A stretch of DNA of 64,000 nucleotides from Tubulanus polymorphus. Taxonomy: Eukaryota > Nemertea > Palaeonemertea > Tubulaniformes > Tubulanidae. Made by a program: the position numbers and the translations under genes. Where the stretch lies: positions 5,651,001-5,715,000 of the forward strand of contig NC_134029.1 in the NCBI RefSeq assembly GCF_964204645.1, written 5' to 3'. A model generated the notes under the pieces. It ran no database searches and was not told the origin of the DNA. It worked only from the letters and a program-made list of their open reading frames with translations. Each line of letters begins with the position of its first letter. Position 1 is the first letter of the stretch. Positions 24,855 to 38,400 of the stretch are shown here, one piece after another.

Positions 24855-27074
24855 GACATGGACGATAAAAAGTCGCTTGTAAATGGTGCAGATATTTAGT
24901 AATGGTTGTATGATGTATACGTGCTTACCACAGGTCCGTTTGCTGATTGCATTTTCGGCCCCGTTCGGCTGCGCTAAATACGTACGAAGCAATATATGCA
25001 CTCGTGTGCGGGCTTGCGAGTCAACGTGACGTCGTTTGAAGAATCATATACCTTGAAGTAATCATTTGAATGATTACTCCAAGCTTATACGTAGAGTGAC
25101 AGTGAAGGGTAGCCTTGGTGATTAAGAAGCAAACCCTCTTCCGCTCCCGAGTCTGTTGCAATCTAGATTTTCAAGCATACCTTTTGACAACGAACCGTCG
25201 CCGTTATGCTAATTGATTATCGACCGCTCAAATATTTCATTTCGAATCGTAATCGCGCACCGACGAAATTTGGAAAAATCTTAATCCATTCGATTGGAGA
25301 AAATTTGACAAACGATTCAATAATCGATGTCGTCGTACATGAGTTTAATTTACAAGCCAATAAAATATCGTGGTTTCCGTGAATATAAATCAAATCGTAT
25401 AATTGCTGGAAAACTATCTATCAAACTTATTCCGCATCGACGAAATTATGCGTCTACGTACGAACGAGATCGGCGTCGTGATATTTTACGTAGTAATCTG
25501 GTAGAGGAGGGAGGCATTTCGAAATTTAATGTGCATTTAATTGGATTTATAAATCACCGCCCTGGAAACCGTATGTTTTTCGCTGGCGAATGACGAATGG
25601 ATTTATCAATCCGATAGCGAATCTGCGGGTCTGATGTGGCTACGGCCGGAAAATAGCCGGCGTCGAAATACTCTACGCGATTAACTAATTAGGTGCGATA
25701 AACACGTGGCTCATTTTTTACCCGGAGGTGAGTCGTGATCGAATGACAGAATATGAGATAATTTTGTGCAAAAATATGAAGCAATTAGCGCTGGCAAATC
25801 TCTTTACGCTAAACAAATATAGAGAGTATTACTTTTCAGAAATGTTTCTAAATCACAGCTTAGCTGTCTTCTTCGTGTCTGTAATGTTGTCTTCAGTTTT
25901 AGTTCGACTTCCGTTTTAGAGATACCCTCGTGACTTACACTATACTCGAAAACATCTTTGATAAGGTCACGATCTCATTTCGAGAAGCGAATCCACGCGA
26001 AGTGAAATGAAAAATACTTCACTGAGGAACTAATCGAGAAGAACTCGCTTGCGTGCGGTAAATTCCAGGTGATCGATTTGAAAAAGATTCTACTTATGCC
26101 TGTCAAACTATCAATGTCTATATCAACCGTGATTCGTTATGTAAATTGATTCGATCTCGAACCGGTTTACCCCGACGATAGTCGAGCAATATCGAACCTA
26201 ACAATTTAGCCCACGCGAATTGAATTTGACGCTGATTTGAAACGAGATCTGATTTGAGAATTGGTCCCGGAAATGTAATTTCAACGAAATACGTATACGA
26301 TATTGAAATTCGTTTTTTCTCATGGTCAGTCGCTTCTTAAGAGAATTTTCTTTCGACAAAAAGCTATTTCTCATATAGAATCCGGATCGTATGATACGTA
26401 CCTTTGGTAAATCCTATATCGAATCATATTTTGCGAATGAAAGGAATGAGTTTGCGCAGAGATGCCGATAATGCCAATTATTATGAGATTCCTCGCATCA
26501 GAATCCCGGTTGAAACGCGGTTTACTGTGTCTTTTCACACTAATTTGCGAGCAAACCGCGTGGTTTAAGTGGTCGTCTCATATTATGATGTTGACGGTAT
26601 ACCGATATGAAAAGTGACACTTCTACACGTACACGATATATTGGCACTTCGAGAGCTTATTTCTCGTCTCAAAATGAAATCAAAATGAGACGCGGGCATT
26701 CTCTTTTATACTCGTCCAGGCTCATCCGAAATAATAATACTATTTCACCACAAAGGCGTCATTTCTGCGCAGAGATCCGCAATCAAGTTTAGATCAGCCC
26801 TTGAAAAGTCACGTCGACAAATCTCTGCACGATATTATGCCCGACTCATGATATTTGAGATTGTCCCGCAGCTGAAAAGTAATGCCGACGAATTTTTGAA
26901 TCACAAATCCATGACTGGGTGTTAACAGGGGCAAAATGAAACTTCGCTCTAACAATAAAACTAACTTGAACGTTTATTGCAACCTTGAAGAAAAATTACA
27001 TCGACAATGAATGAATATAATATAATATTCAGGATCAATAAAGTAATTTTGAATTTGTATATGACGACCTGCAG

Positions 27075-27335
27075 TGCTACTGTGGCAATCGAGGATTCCA
27101 CGTATGGCAGGCGAGGATCCGCCAGGTTCGCTAGTAGATAGTTGGTCGTCCTAGTTCGATTTCTTCTACATTTCAATCAAATCTGAATGAACTTTTCTCT
27201 TAAATGAATCAATTATTTATGAAAACTATACCGATATCCAAGAGAATGAAATTATTGTATATTTAGTAGGTCCTGTAATAATATATAGATTGGAGTCTAA
27301 AAATCCAGTTCAAAGTTCATTGAAAACTAACTAAT
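27075..27335 (+). repeat. Dispersed repeat D, copy 3
   Basis: CTGTGGCAATCGAGGATTCC, then GGCAGGCGAGGATCCGCC and AGGTTCGCTAGT, followed by the AT-rich body with GGTCCTGTAATAATATATAG and GAGTCTAAAA. It aligns with copy 2 through most of its length and runs directly into the SINE-like fragment at 27.34 kb. Confidence 0.65.
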
Positions 27336-27344
27336 TTTGACAAC

Positions 27345-27480
27345 GGACGACCTACTGCTCGTCACGCCATCTGTTGGGATATCTGATTTGCGGGTACCCC
27401 CGACGGGCAACCAGCCTAACCAGTCCAGGACAAGAGCCCACTTGTCACTCGGCACTGATGGTGGATGCAACAGCATCACG
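27345..27480 (-). mobile_element. tRNA-type SINE fragment (5'-truncated)
   Basis: Read on the minus strand, GATGCTGTTGCATCCACCAT is followed by CAGTGCCGAGTGACAAG, matching the SINE at 56.7 kb. The Pol III A-box part is missing or diverged, and the B-box region is degraded (TCTTGTCCTGGA). I infer an old truncated copy. Confidence 0.5.
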
Positions 27481-28221
27481 CCGAATTTGATAATCTTCCA
27501 ATCAATGAAATATGTACGCGCTTCCAAGAAAAATGATCCAACGTTACTACGGATTAATCGAATTTTGAACGACAACGAAAACACACGCCACACGCAACAA
27601 AATAATGAAAGCTATTCGTTTGCAGCTGATCTGTTTTTAGAATTGATTTTGTTGAATCGGATGTTTGAATTATCGCGTAAAAGCACATTTGCGTGTGGTC
27701 TTTCGTCCGTGCATTAATTTCAAGACTGTCACAAATCGGGCTCGGTTGGGATTTCACTGACTTTGAGTATGAAATATGACGCTAAACCACAAGCGATTAT
27801 TTCATCAATTCGCTTTCGCGATAGATAGACGTTGGTTGAACGCGGTTTCTAAATCCGTTAGATATCCAAACTAGACGTTTATCGAATAATTTTTATTCTT
27901 AAAGAGCTTTTTTACTTGGGTCACATGAAAACGTCATCGCGGGGCTCAATCAGAGAAGTAACAACATAGGCTCGAGAAGCTATTTTTTATTCGCTTTATC
28001 CAAGAACGAGTCCAATAAGTATCATCGAGAGTCAATCTAGCTATTGTCTTCGTAAGGGGGAATTCTTTCCTTTCCCGGTGATTGCTTGTTTGGCTGTCAT
28101 GTCAAGTTACTTCAGGCCGCGCAAATTCCGTTTTTCGATGTTGGCAGGCGGGATGCTGTCGGTTCATTATCGTTCGAACATGTTGTAGGAATCGTGCACG
28201 TATCAGTTTTAGCAATGACCG

Positions 28222-28238
28222 CCCCCCCCCCCCCCCCC
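28222..28238. repeat. Poly-C tract (17 C)
   Basis: An uninterrupted run of cytosines in the GPCR intron. The length is likely to vary and to be error-prone in sequencing. Confidence 0.85.
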
Positions 28239-31200
28239 TCAATAGACTTATTCTGAATAGTGGCAAAAATATGTATGCCGAAGAATAGATATCTTACATG
28301 TTAAGAAATGCTGAAAAACGATTTCTACCCGAAAAACGGTATCATCTCACTCACTCATTGTCAACAAACTATCGGTCAGGGTTCTCGTCAACAAATCAAC
28401 CCCAAGTCCATTTATTTGCCACCAATCTTCTCATCCATTTACTCGCAAAGGGAGCATAAGACGTCTTGGTGTCACGACCTTGACCTTCGCAAAAAGGACA
28501 ATTGCATCGATCGAATCGTCAATCGGGTCATGTTTTATTGTGTATGACGATCGCAAAACGGCTATATGATCGATTGGGACTATATTTCATCAATACCGGG
28601 TTTCATAATAAGCAATCTATTTATTTCTCTTTTTTTCTGGGCCGTTCATAAATATGTACGTACAATTCGTCATCGTTCATCGGCTGGATAAGCGTTAGCA
28701 AAATTGCGCCGAATCACATCATTTTTGTCGTCCACCCATTACGAGAATGCTGCTTTCTCTCCCGCTGATTTATCATCCGGCTATACAATATACACACACT
28801 GGGCAAATTCTTCCGATACTCATTTATCAGCGCACCAAAAACAGTGATTTCGCCGCTGGAACGATTCGTCATTCCATTTAATTCCTCGTTATTTTTCGGT
28901 GTGTAATTGAGATTCTACTGGAAGGCAATTTGTGGTATTAAACGACAAATTCAGATTACCAAGTTCTAACGGAAATGAACTGCAGTCGCTTCGATCGGAG
29001 AAGTAAACGACAAAATTGGATCTTCGTCCATACGTTTAATCTCTACGATCTGTCTTCACCAAAAGGTCAATTCCTGATTACATTTTACTTCAATAACATT
29101 TATCTGTACAATTCGTGTTTTGCTAGTGATTCTAACTTTTTTATAGTCCATATCAAATCTCCGAAGTGGTAGTTCTTAATTATCTCGTTAATTGGCGTCG
29201 TTGCCGGACCGAATGCTGATTAAACGAAAGACACGAGAGTCACGTCTTGACGTCAGACGCCACCGCCACGTGCCATCCTAAATAGGACCATTAATCAAAA
29301 CATCGGAACCGCAATGTTTTTACCATGAAAGAAATGTCAAACAAATTAAAAATGAAACGAGTTTTTAATCAGCTATCGCTTCGATGATCAATGGTGGTGG
29401 CGACCTTACGTCCCGCAATGGGGTCCTCCAGCAACCGCGATAGTCAGATTTACTCATTGATCATAGATTTTCAAATTCAACTCACAATACTTCGACCAGG
29501 CCAGTCACTTCACTGACGTCAGTGAATATTCTACTGAGATGTCACAGACGTATATTACATATTACCGTATTGTGTTACCAAACAATCTTTCGGCAAGTAC
29601 AACAAATAGAAGGTAACTGCTTCGATTTAGATGTGGCATTTAACAGTCTGATTAACAATTACAGATTGTCAGATCAATATTATGTGAAGTCAATTTGGCG
29701 TTCATCGTTAATTGAAATAATTTCCATGACCACGGACGACTCGTCCCTTCAGATTTATAGTTTCATTAGGACTATAATCGTATTACTTATTAGTCCAAGC
29801 CAAACCCATGTCTGATCAGCTGGACGGTTCAATGTGACTAAAAACTTAAATATGTAAGCATCTTATAACTTAAAGGGGTAAAACTTAAATATCTACACGT
29901 AGTCCTGCTTACACATTAATTTTTGAACTGTTCGTTTACTTCGTAGTTCTATGGGAAAGTGCTTATCTTCAACGAATTGGACTTCAATGCGTACGTATCT
30001 AATTAACTTGTTCGACCAATATCAGAATCTCGCGTCCAAAAATTTTAAGAAAAATTACGATTCTCATGTATGCAGTTCTTCGACCTGTACCAGAGACCAG
30101 TATCATATTTTATTCTGTGGCGTGAAGTGGAATCCATTTTTGATAACCCCTTTAACAAAGTGGCCATCGCGTCATAAGGAAGATAAGACACGTCGTGGTG
30201 TGCGGACTCTATCAATTATTTATCGGATCGTATCGTAAGTAAAAATGCCTCAATCTATTCGCACCGTTTTACACTGCCACTTTCTGTATTGATCACGCTT
30301 CTATCGATAGGAAAAAAAAGCGCGAGAAACTTTCGTGACGACGATTTTGTTGCCATCTTTTTCCTCCCTCGCGTTTATTCAAAGACGCAATGTACCATCC
30401 CGGTACGCGAACGTCAGTCAGTATTTAATGGCTAGTTATGATTGATTATTACCAGCATACATAACCTAACAGCACAATTTCTAGGGACGAACCGAATGAT
30501 TTTCTTTTCGTGAGTTGATGTATTCGATAAAGCAGACGAATGTTCGAAATAAGTTGAAATTCTAATCTCTAATTCAACGTGTCTGGCGCGTTATAGGGAA
30601 ACGTTATCCGAACCAGACAGACGCGGCTTGGAGCTTATAGATAATTTAGATAATTTATCCTAACAGAATGATTAAGCCACATGAGATGAGCCACATTTCC
30701 TCGACCACGATCATGTGCAGCATGCGGCGGGCGAACTTCGGTTTTCAAATAGTCAACGACTGTCAGAGCTGATAATCAGTCCTGAAGGTACCAAGTACAC
30801 AGACCGTCCCAAGCGCGTGGTTTGCTATATTTTCGACTTAGTCGATCTAACTTTCATTTAATTTCACTTAAGTAAGACAAACTACGACAACCGAATTTTT
30901 GGTCTCGGGCAGTTTAGTTTAGAATCCTCTCTCGAGGCTACCGAGCTGACCTCTTTAGTTGTTTTGTACACACGTTCGTCTTACCGACTGCAATTTTATC
31001 ATTACTGACGTCTTAGATTAGATTTTGTATCGATGCTGTTACAGCCGTATAACGCGCCTCATCTGTTCACAACCAGAAACCTATTATTTGTACATTAGCT
31101 TGTACAAGTATAGCTTTGATGAGCTGAAACGCGACGACGGAAGTGAAATTTTCGTGATAAAAAACGTATCGCTAAACATATGGTATTCATCCAACATGAC

Positions 31201-33516
31201 ATTTATACGTAATTGACGTCTCCATGGCTTTGCTGATCGCCGTCGCTGTGGAAGACATGACAGACGACCTATCTTCATCACAAGATTTTTGTATAGGCAC
31301 AATGTACAAATTCGTCAATTCGAAATTGGCGAACAACGAAGCTCTTTAGCACTGATCTATTTGGGATAATCGGATCTCATGCTCATACTCATGCTTCATG
31401 CAAACGTTGTTTCCACCGTGAAATTGAAAGCGATATTCCACAGGTTTCACTCGATTCAAAAGTTTCTGAAGAGTTCCAAGATTCATATCACGCGTTCTAA
31501 TCGGTTGATCACGCATTCTTATCGGTTGAAACGCAGCAGTAACTTTTCAAATCACTGCATTTATGTAGATTGGTTCTACCATTCAAAGCCACCTGATAGC
31601 TGACAAAAATTCAAATCCGATCACCGCGTGAATTGAATGAAACTTCGCAAAAATGCATAAAATATATAAATTGCCTCAGGCCAAGACATTATCAAATTGT
31701 TTATTGATATACAGTGATTTGATCTATAGCCTCCTCCCTCCAGAAGCTGTCTGTTAGAAAATCCTATCATTGGTAAGCGATTTGATGATGTCACAAGGGA
31801 TATGTATTCTTCTTTTTGGGTCTGGCGTAATGATATAAGATACCACGCTGACAAATAGCGATCGAGCCGGTTGAAAGGGATATTTCTGGTCAGAATGATA
31901 TGATGTACGTACGGCCATTTCCGAACACAAGTACAGGACTTCGATAGTAATTTCGTCGTTATCCTGCACATTGTCTATCGGGAGATCTTTCAATAAAGTC
32001 GTCAACCGAAGAGTAATCCACGGTCGTTATGTCGTTTCCTTTCTTTTACTGATTATCATACGGAAGTGCGACCGGCTTCCAATGGTGTTTACTTCGACTC
32101 GGTGACGATTCGACGATGACAGTCTACAGGAAACAACGCCGAGACTGAAATCTCCTTATGACACGTGCTCGGCCTGAAAATTACCTGGTTTTTTGCTGGA
32201 AACGGCGCAAGTTTATGCGTTTACGACCTCGCTGAGTTTGCATCGAATAATGACAATTTATTGCGGCTGTTTGTGACAAATATCAAACATTGCCGCTTGG
32301 CACAAATTTACTTTATATACGCTGCACTGAGGTTTTAGTCGTTAAATGTCAACAATCAAACCTTATTAACGATTCATTCAATATTGCTTGTCGGAATGTC
32401 ACTTCTTCTCAATTACCTTTCTATTGTCCGCAATTACCTCGGTTTATCTGGCCGCACAGACCAAAAGACCATTAATGAAATGTGGTGGCAGATTTCATGA
32501 AAAATCTGCGTGATAAAATGCTCTAATATAGTTTTCAGCGTGTGTCAAAATTCAGGTTTGTAATGGTCGACTTTCGATTGAAAAGCAAATCAAGTGACCC
32601 TTATACAAGCTGCTTTATTGAATTCCCAACTGTTAAAACTGCTAATACCATCAATTTTGATTTGTTGATGCTGTTAAACATGGAGTATGAGAATTCATGT
32701 CCAACAAAAACTATAATAGCGTTATTTTTACTGTTGCATCGAAGCGGGGTGTTTTTTTTTTCTTAAGTGACGAACGACTTGACCCTTTGACTTACTGTCG
32801 CGGATGTCTCCTGAACACCGCGGTTTTCCTGTGATAGGAATTATTAACACGCCTTTATATTTGTGATCGTCAAAGAAAGCTCTCTGAAGTAGATACATCG
32901 AATAAGACCGAGAGCAAGCTTCGCATCACGCAAACTCTCCGACGAGTGTGGTCACTTCTGCGTCTTCCGATAACAAGTCCATAACATGGTATTCGGCATT
33001 GTCGGCTAAACATCACCCGGGGTATTAAGGTAACCAGTAAACACGACACTTTGTTAGAAAATCACAGCCGTCGCAAGAATTGGCAAAAGACACTCAACCA
33101 CACCGCGCGAGACGACTTGTCCAGCAGTTTTAAGCCATATTCAGATCATTTCTTAATATTTGGTTCCTGTGGGCATCTGTTGGTAGTCACGCGATGTAGA
33201 CGTGAGGTGCAACCACGTGGATGGGTCACATTATCGATCAAACGTGATTAGTGAATTGTACAGGTCCATTTTGCTTGGTATTCTTCATACTCCGGTGGAC
33301 AAACAATGATGTTACAATTTGATCTCGATGAAAATGACTAAAATGATGAAATTTCAGCAGCAAAAAATTAACTAGATATCAAATCATTTGTACATATCTA
33401 AGATTGTGTTGTCGGCTGTCAGATTATTTTGATTTACTAAGACGATGGAATATTATTAGATTTTCCTATCCGTAAACCTATTAAGGGAAGAAACCATTCA
33501 TTCTTATATATTTCAG

Positions 33517-34240
33517 ATACGTCGCCATCGTCTATCCGATCAAGGCGCATATATTCTGTAGCAGAAAACGGATTCTACTTGTTATCGGGATGATTTGGCC
33601 GTTCACAGTTGCTTGTGCTATACCGGTCTTACTTTACAATAAGATCGGTAAAGCGGCTCCCGGATACAGACTCGGATTCTGCCTCATACGATTCCCTGGA
33701 AATCACATTCAGTACCTGATTCCATGGAAATATCTTGAAGCCGTATTGTACTATTACCTACCGATGTTTTTCCAGATATTTTTCTACGCCGTTATCATTA
33801 AGAAATTGTTTGCCTCGGCCGGCGAGTTGCAAGGCGCACCGGATACTAATTCGTGTAGCCGGTCACCCGGAGCTAACACCCATAACGCCAACGCCTTGAA
33901 AGGTCGCAAGAGCGTTGTAAAAATGCTCATAGCCAGTGTTGTGATATACTTTCTTAGTTATTCCCCGTTTCAAGTCATGTTACTCTACAATACAATAGCT
34001 CCGAAACCGTTCTACCAGACGTGGTTGTTGCACGTGTTCGTAACGATGTTGACATTCGTAAATTCAGCGGCGAATCCCGTTCTTTATAGCATATTCAGCC
34101 AGAATTTCCGCAGGAAATTCGTAGCGATTCTTTGTCGGCACGCGCAGAACCCTCGTGGGTCGTACCGGCGGACTATGAATTCGACGCTAATGACCGACCC
34201 GGGGAGTACTAAATACAGACAGTCCCGCATCGGCCGATGA
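33517..34240 (+). CDS. Class A neuropeptide-type GPCR, exon 2 (ICL2 to C-terminus)
   Basis: The acceptor TTTCAG ends at 33516 and the first base completes the Arg codon, giving ERYVAIVYPIKAHIFCS. It encodes TM4; an extracellular loop with C193, which should pair with C113; TM5 with P220; a long third loop; TM6; TM7 with N324-P325-V-L-Y328; and the helix-8 segment SQNFRRKF. The C-terminal tail of about 45 residues is Ser/Thr- and Arg-rich. The TM6 toggle region reads FLSYSP, with Tyr286 where most class A receptors have Trp. Exons 1 and 2 sum to 1137 bases, exactly 379 codons including the stop, so no exon is missing between them. Confidence 0.88.
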
Positions 34241-35428
34241 TTAGATTAGACGCACGTTCCACCAGAAAGAATCTAATTCTCTGTTACCTGGCTTGATGAT
34301 CAAATAGAATTACCGATTCGCGAACGAACGAGCTTGCTTATATAAATTTTGATGAGGGGTTTCGATGGCGATACAGGTCTGTAGCTGTGATGTTGGGGGT
34401 ATAGTACAAATTTTAGCACATGAATTTCAGCCGAATTGGAAGCGTAATTCGTACCAGGGAGCTCAAGGACCCGTATGATGAAAATGCAAATACACGTTTG
34501 TTCGTGGATGTGTAAAGTAGATTATGGACTATTTCGATGGTATATTGAAAAAGTTCACGAGTAGCGATTCGGACACGACAGTTATTCCGAAACAGGAGAC
34601 CGTTCATCAACGATGGTCACATATTCTCCTATGGAGGTCATATTCATGCGTAAAAATGTGTTCATATTTACTCAGGTTACGTATGTACTTTTCGTAGCAA
34701 TCCAGCAAAACACAAACAAAAACATGTTCATATGATCCTAATTCGTCCAATGTTACTTATTTATGTAATTTGAAATGATGATGTCTGGTGTCGATTGAAA
34801 AATGTCAATACAATTACTGAATAAATAACCATATATTACTATATTTCATTTTTGGTCGTCACGTTTTACTCGGATCAACTTGAATTCTCAACACTTAAAA
34901 ACTCCGGTGAAGTCTATCTTAGTTATCAATATTCATAAAAATTTCTTTATCTTTTTAGAAAATACACACCTTTTTGGTTATTCATCTAATCGTAATTTGA
35001 TAGTAATTCAATTTCAATGGCGTTTCCAATAAGTTGGTATTATCAGCCCCAGCCTATAACTCTAACCATGTACGTATCTAGTTTACACGCCCACCATGGA
35101 CACTAACTATTTATCAGTCATGTTCATTCAGTCATAAATAGACCGTAGTGACGTAAATGATGTGTCAAGAACATTGTAATAGTAATTTTCACAAGATGAC
35201 ACCGAAATAGCGTACACATTTTTGAGAAATATTAGTGAGCAGCTTTCCTCAATTGGACAAGGATAACTTGTCGCTTCTCAAACTATTCCTTTGTTCTCGA
35301 GAATAATAATCTAAACATGTTACTTCACGCTGAAACTATTCAAACAGCGGTTGTGTTCTCGATCTTCGCAGTTTTAACAAAGAATGCTACAATCGAACTT
35401 GAGTTAGAATATATTCTCAAAAACAACC
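34241..35428. other. Intergenic region with duplicated upstream block
   Basis: From about 34800 to 35428, the sequence upstream of the first VWD gene is similar to 39500-40058 upstream of the second. Shared stretches include ACTGAATAAATAAC, CAACTTGAATTCTCAACACT, GTCAAGAACATTGTAAT and TCTTCGCAGTTTT. This marks the left part of the tandem duplication unit and probably holds the VWD promoter. 34241-34800 is the 3' flank of the GPCR gene. Confidence 0.6.
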
Positions 35429-38400
35429 ATGATGATCTTATCGGCGTTCTTGGGTATTTTAGTCATTACTTTTGTCACAAAATCAACCACTGGAGATACA
35501 GCAGCAGGTAATACAAACACAATCATACATTTCAATATCAAAATTTTTGAATTACCGCTGAATGAGATTAAATGAGTCGTTTTGTCAGATTAAGCATTTC
35601 CTTGCGATGACGTCCTTTTTATCTACTACGAACTTCAGATTGTGTCGGGGGGCAAATGTTTTACCCGGGGAAAAGACCCGGATGTTATCGGACCTGCGAT
35701 TATCCGAATGGTTGCTTGTCAAAGAAAATGAAGCATAAGATAATGAAAAGCGACTCGGACAAACAGGAAACCGAAACTGAACAGGGAGCATGCGACTGTC
35801 CGGAGGGGAAGGTCTGGCTGAATAACGCTTGTGTCGATCCTGCAGGAAACTGTCGTAAGTACAAACATGGAATCTAAATAGTTTAAGAGTCCATGGAATA
35901 AAAAAAATGAAAACGTATATGTATATATATACTCTTAAACTTTTTAGATTCCATACTATCTTTTTTTACAATTTTAACTACGAATTAAGTGTGTTTTTCA
36001 GTACATTTTTCAACAAACGTTGTTCCTTTTTAACATCTTCATTTAACTTTGACGAATTTCATCGGTATCAGGGTTGTTAAAAGTTGTATGTCTTTGAACA
36101 GCCCCAAGGTTATGCACATGCGGTGGATTCGGTGATGTCCACTATGCAAGTTTCGACGGACAATGGATCCATTTTATGGGCAAGTGTACCTATTTACTGT
36201 CCGAAACAACTAGCGTCTCCGACACTGACCCTTGTCATCACAAAATCACCGGCAAGAACAACCCACTTTCGAACTGGAGACAAGAGGTGACATGGCTTGA
36301 ACATGTAGATATCAAAATCGGTCGATTCGCTGATAGAATCCGATTGCTGAACGGCTTCAGGATACAGGTATATCGAATGATCTAAAGCCGGACAGACCCA
36401 GCAGTAGGAAAACATATTTCTTTGGGAAATAAGGCTGTTTTTGTATGTTTTTGTTCGGCCATTTGTAGCACGACAAAAAATTCACAATTCAGATATTAAC
36501 GATACTTCAACTGTGTTTCGTCTCAAATGTGCTTCAATACGTCTGAGTGCGTCTGGCTTTTTTCCAGGATTTGTATTTCCAAAACGACATTTACTTCGAC
36601 CCTCTTTTTGTTGTACATTTTATGATTAACAACAAAATTCTTGCTTCGATTGTAAAATGAGCACGCTGTTGAGCAAATGAGTAGGATCTGATGAGTTCGA
36701 TTAAAAACTATTTGCAGATTGGTGACGATGAATATCCAGACGCTGCTAGTGTTCCGGATAGCATCAAAACCGCCAATAACATCGATTTCTACAAAAATCG
36801 CTACGCAATAGTATTCGAAGATAAACAATGTGACCTGAAGGTGAAGTTTGGGAATCGTCACTATAAAATTCAAACGAGAAACTTCGCCGGAAATCTGAAA
36901 GGTATCTGCGGTAATTGTAACGGGAATTTAGATGACGATTGGTCACGATGTGACAATGGAATCTTGGTACCAAATACCGGAGGTGTAAACGTACAGACCG
37001 CTACATTTGGAGATAGTTGTCGCGTCGTTGATCCTGAATTTGATGGAAGCGACACGTAAGTATCCCCGCGCAAAATATTTCTCACGATCTGTTATTTTAC
37101 TTCATGGTTTCTGAATTCACTTGTTTAAGCTTAAACATTTACATGCGATGTCTCGTAATTATAATAAGTAAATGCCTTACAGTTGTGTCACAACACCGCT
37201 ACAACTTCCTGGCAGCGACGAAGAAATGATCACTGCTAAAGCAAGCGAATTAGCGTGTAACCAGATGCAGGAACTTGACGGTCTTAAAGAGTGCTACGAG
37301 ACTCTTCCCACTACAGAATCTCAGCAGATTCTTCAGTCATGTACTGTAGATGCGTGGGCCGTGACGTCCGAGGCGCAAGTTGAATACACTGTCTGCGCGG
37401 CTATGACGGAGCTTGCAGACGCGTGCCAAGCTCGTTCCATAGCAGTACCTGATTGGAAGCAACAGCATGGAATATGCAGTAAGTATTCAATCATCTTTTA
37501 GAGTATGAAGCCATACTTCCAGTGAGGGAAAAAGAACATGGCATCGAGACATAGCAAGGTCCTGCCTTAGTAGAAGGTAGGCCAGATGCGCAGCTATTCG
37601 CGTGGATGGCATTACTGGGCAAGACGGCCCAATCCAATTGTCTATCGTATGGACTTTTTCTTCTTAAAAAACTCACTGAATAAAGCAATTTCTCATTAAA
37701 CAATCGTGTCATATTCCGATGCACTACGTTTGCTTTTGGATCGTGGCCATGTGTCTTTTCGTTTTGTTTATAGCTGCTGCAGATTCGTGTACAGGAAATA
37801 CATATTACTCGCCATCCAGAACTACAGGTTGCAAGAAAACATGCGACGAACCAAACGGTCCACCTAACTGTCAGGAAACTGTGTCCCCGGGATGTGATTG
37901 TCCCGATGGTATGGTTTGGTATAAAGACGACTGCATAAACCCCTCAGTCTGCGGTAAATTCATCTTTCCATAACATATGTCTTTGAGAAATGCAAAAAAT
38001 GATTGGTGTAAATATTTGGCTGCTCTAATTACGATATGCCGTACTCAACTAAAACATCATCGCCTCTTTCTTTTCCCAAGACGCTGCCAAATTGTGTACC
38101 GGACAACTGGCCTACTCGAAAACGAAGAAGGAGAATTGTAAACGAACGTGCAAAGATCCGGATGGCCCAGAAACATGCGGCAATCTTGCACCAGGCTGTG
38201 ATTGTCCCAGTGATCATGTGTGGCATAACGATAAATGCTTTCCTAAAACATACTGCAACGGTAAATACGTGTTTTTATATCTAAAATAGTTGCTTGAGCC
38301 GATTCCAGAGTCGGCAATGTGTTGCCCTAGTTTGCGCCCATAACCTACGTACCGGTACCTATCAATTTAAGGGAAACATAGGAGTAAAATCGGACTCTGG

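Larger units (their letters stand above)
15176..33516 (+). other. 18.3-kb intron of the GPCR gene
   Basis: Bounded by GTAAGT and TTTCAG and lying inside the Arg codon of the ERY motif. Beyond the repeats listed separately I find no convincing gene on either strand. ORFs of 60-126 codons are present but lack domains, and some lie within repeats. Confidence 0.75.

Noticed and set aside
24310-24882. Two ORFs with the shared peptide FWRAKTNFQRKLDV
   Set aside because: The same peptide on opposite strands is simply the inverted repeat translated twice.
35317-35511. 64-codon ORF over the start of VWD copy A
   Set aside because: It overlaps the signal-peptide exon in another frame. The counterpart in copy B is not open, while the signal-peptide frame is conserved.
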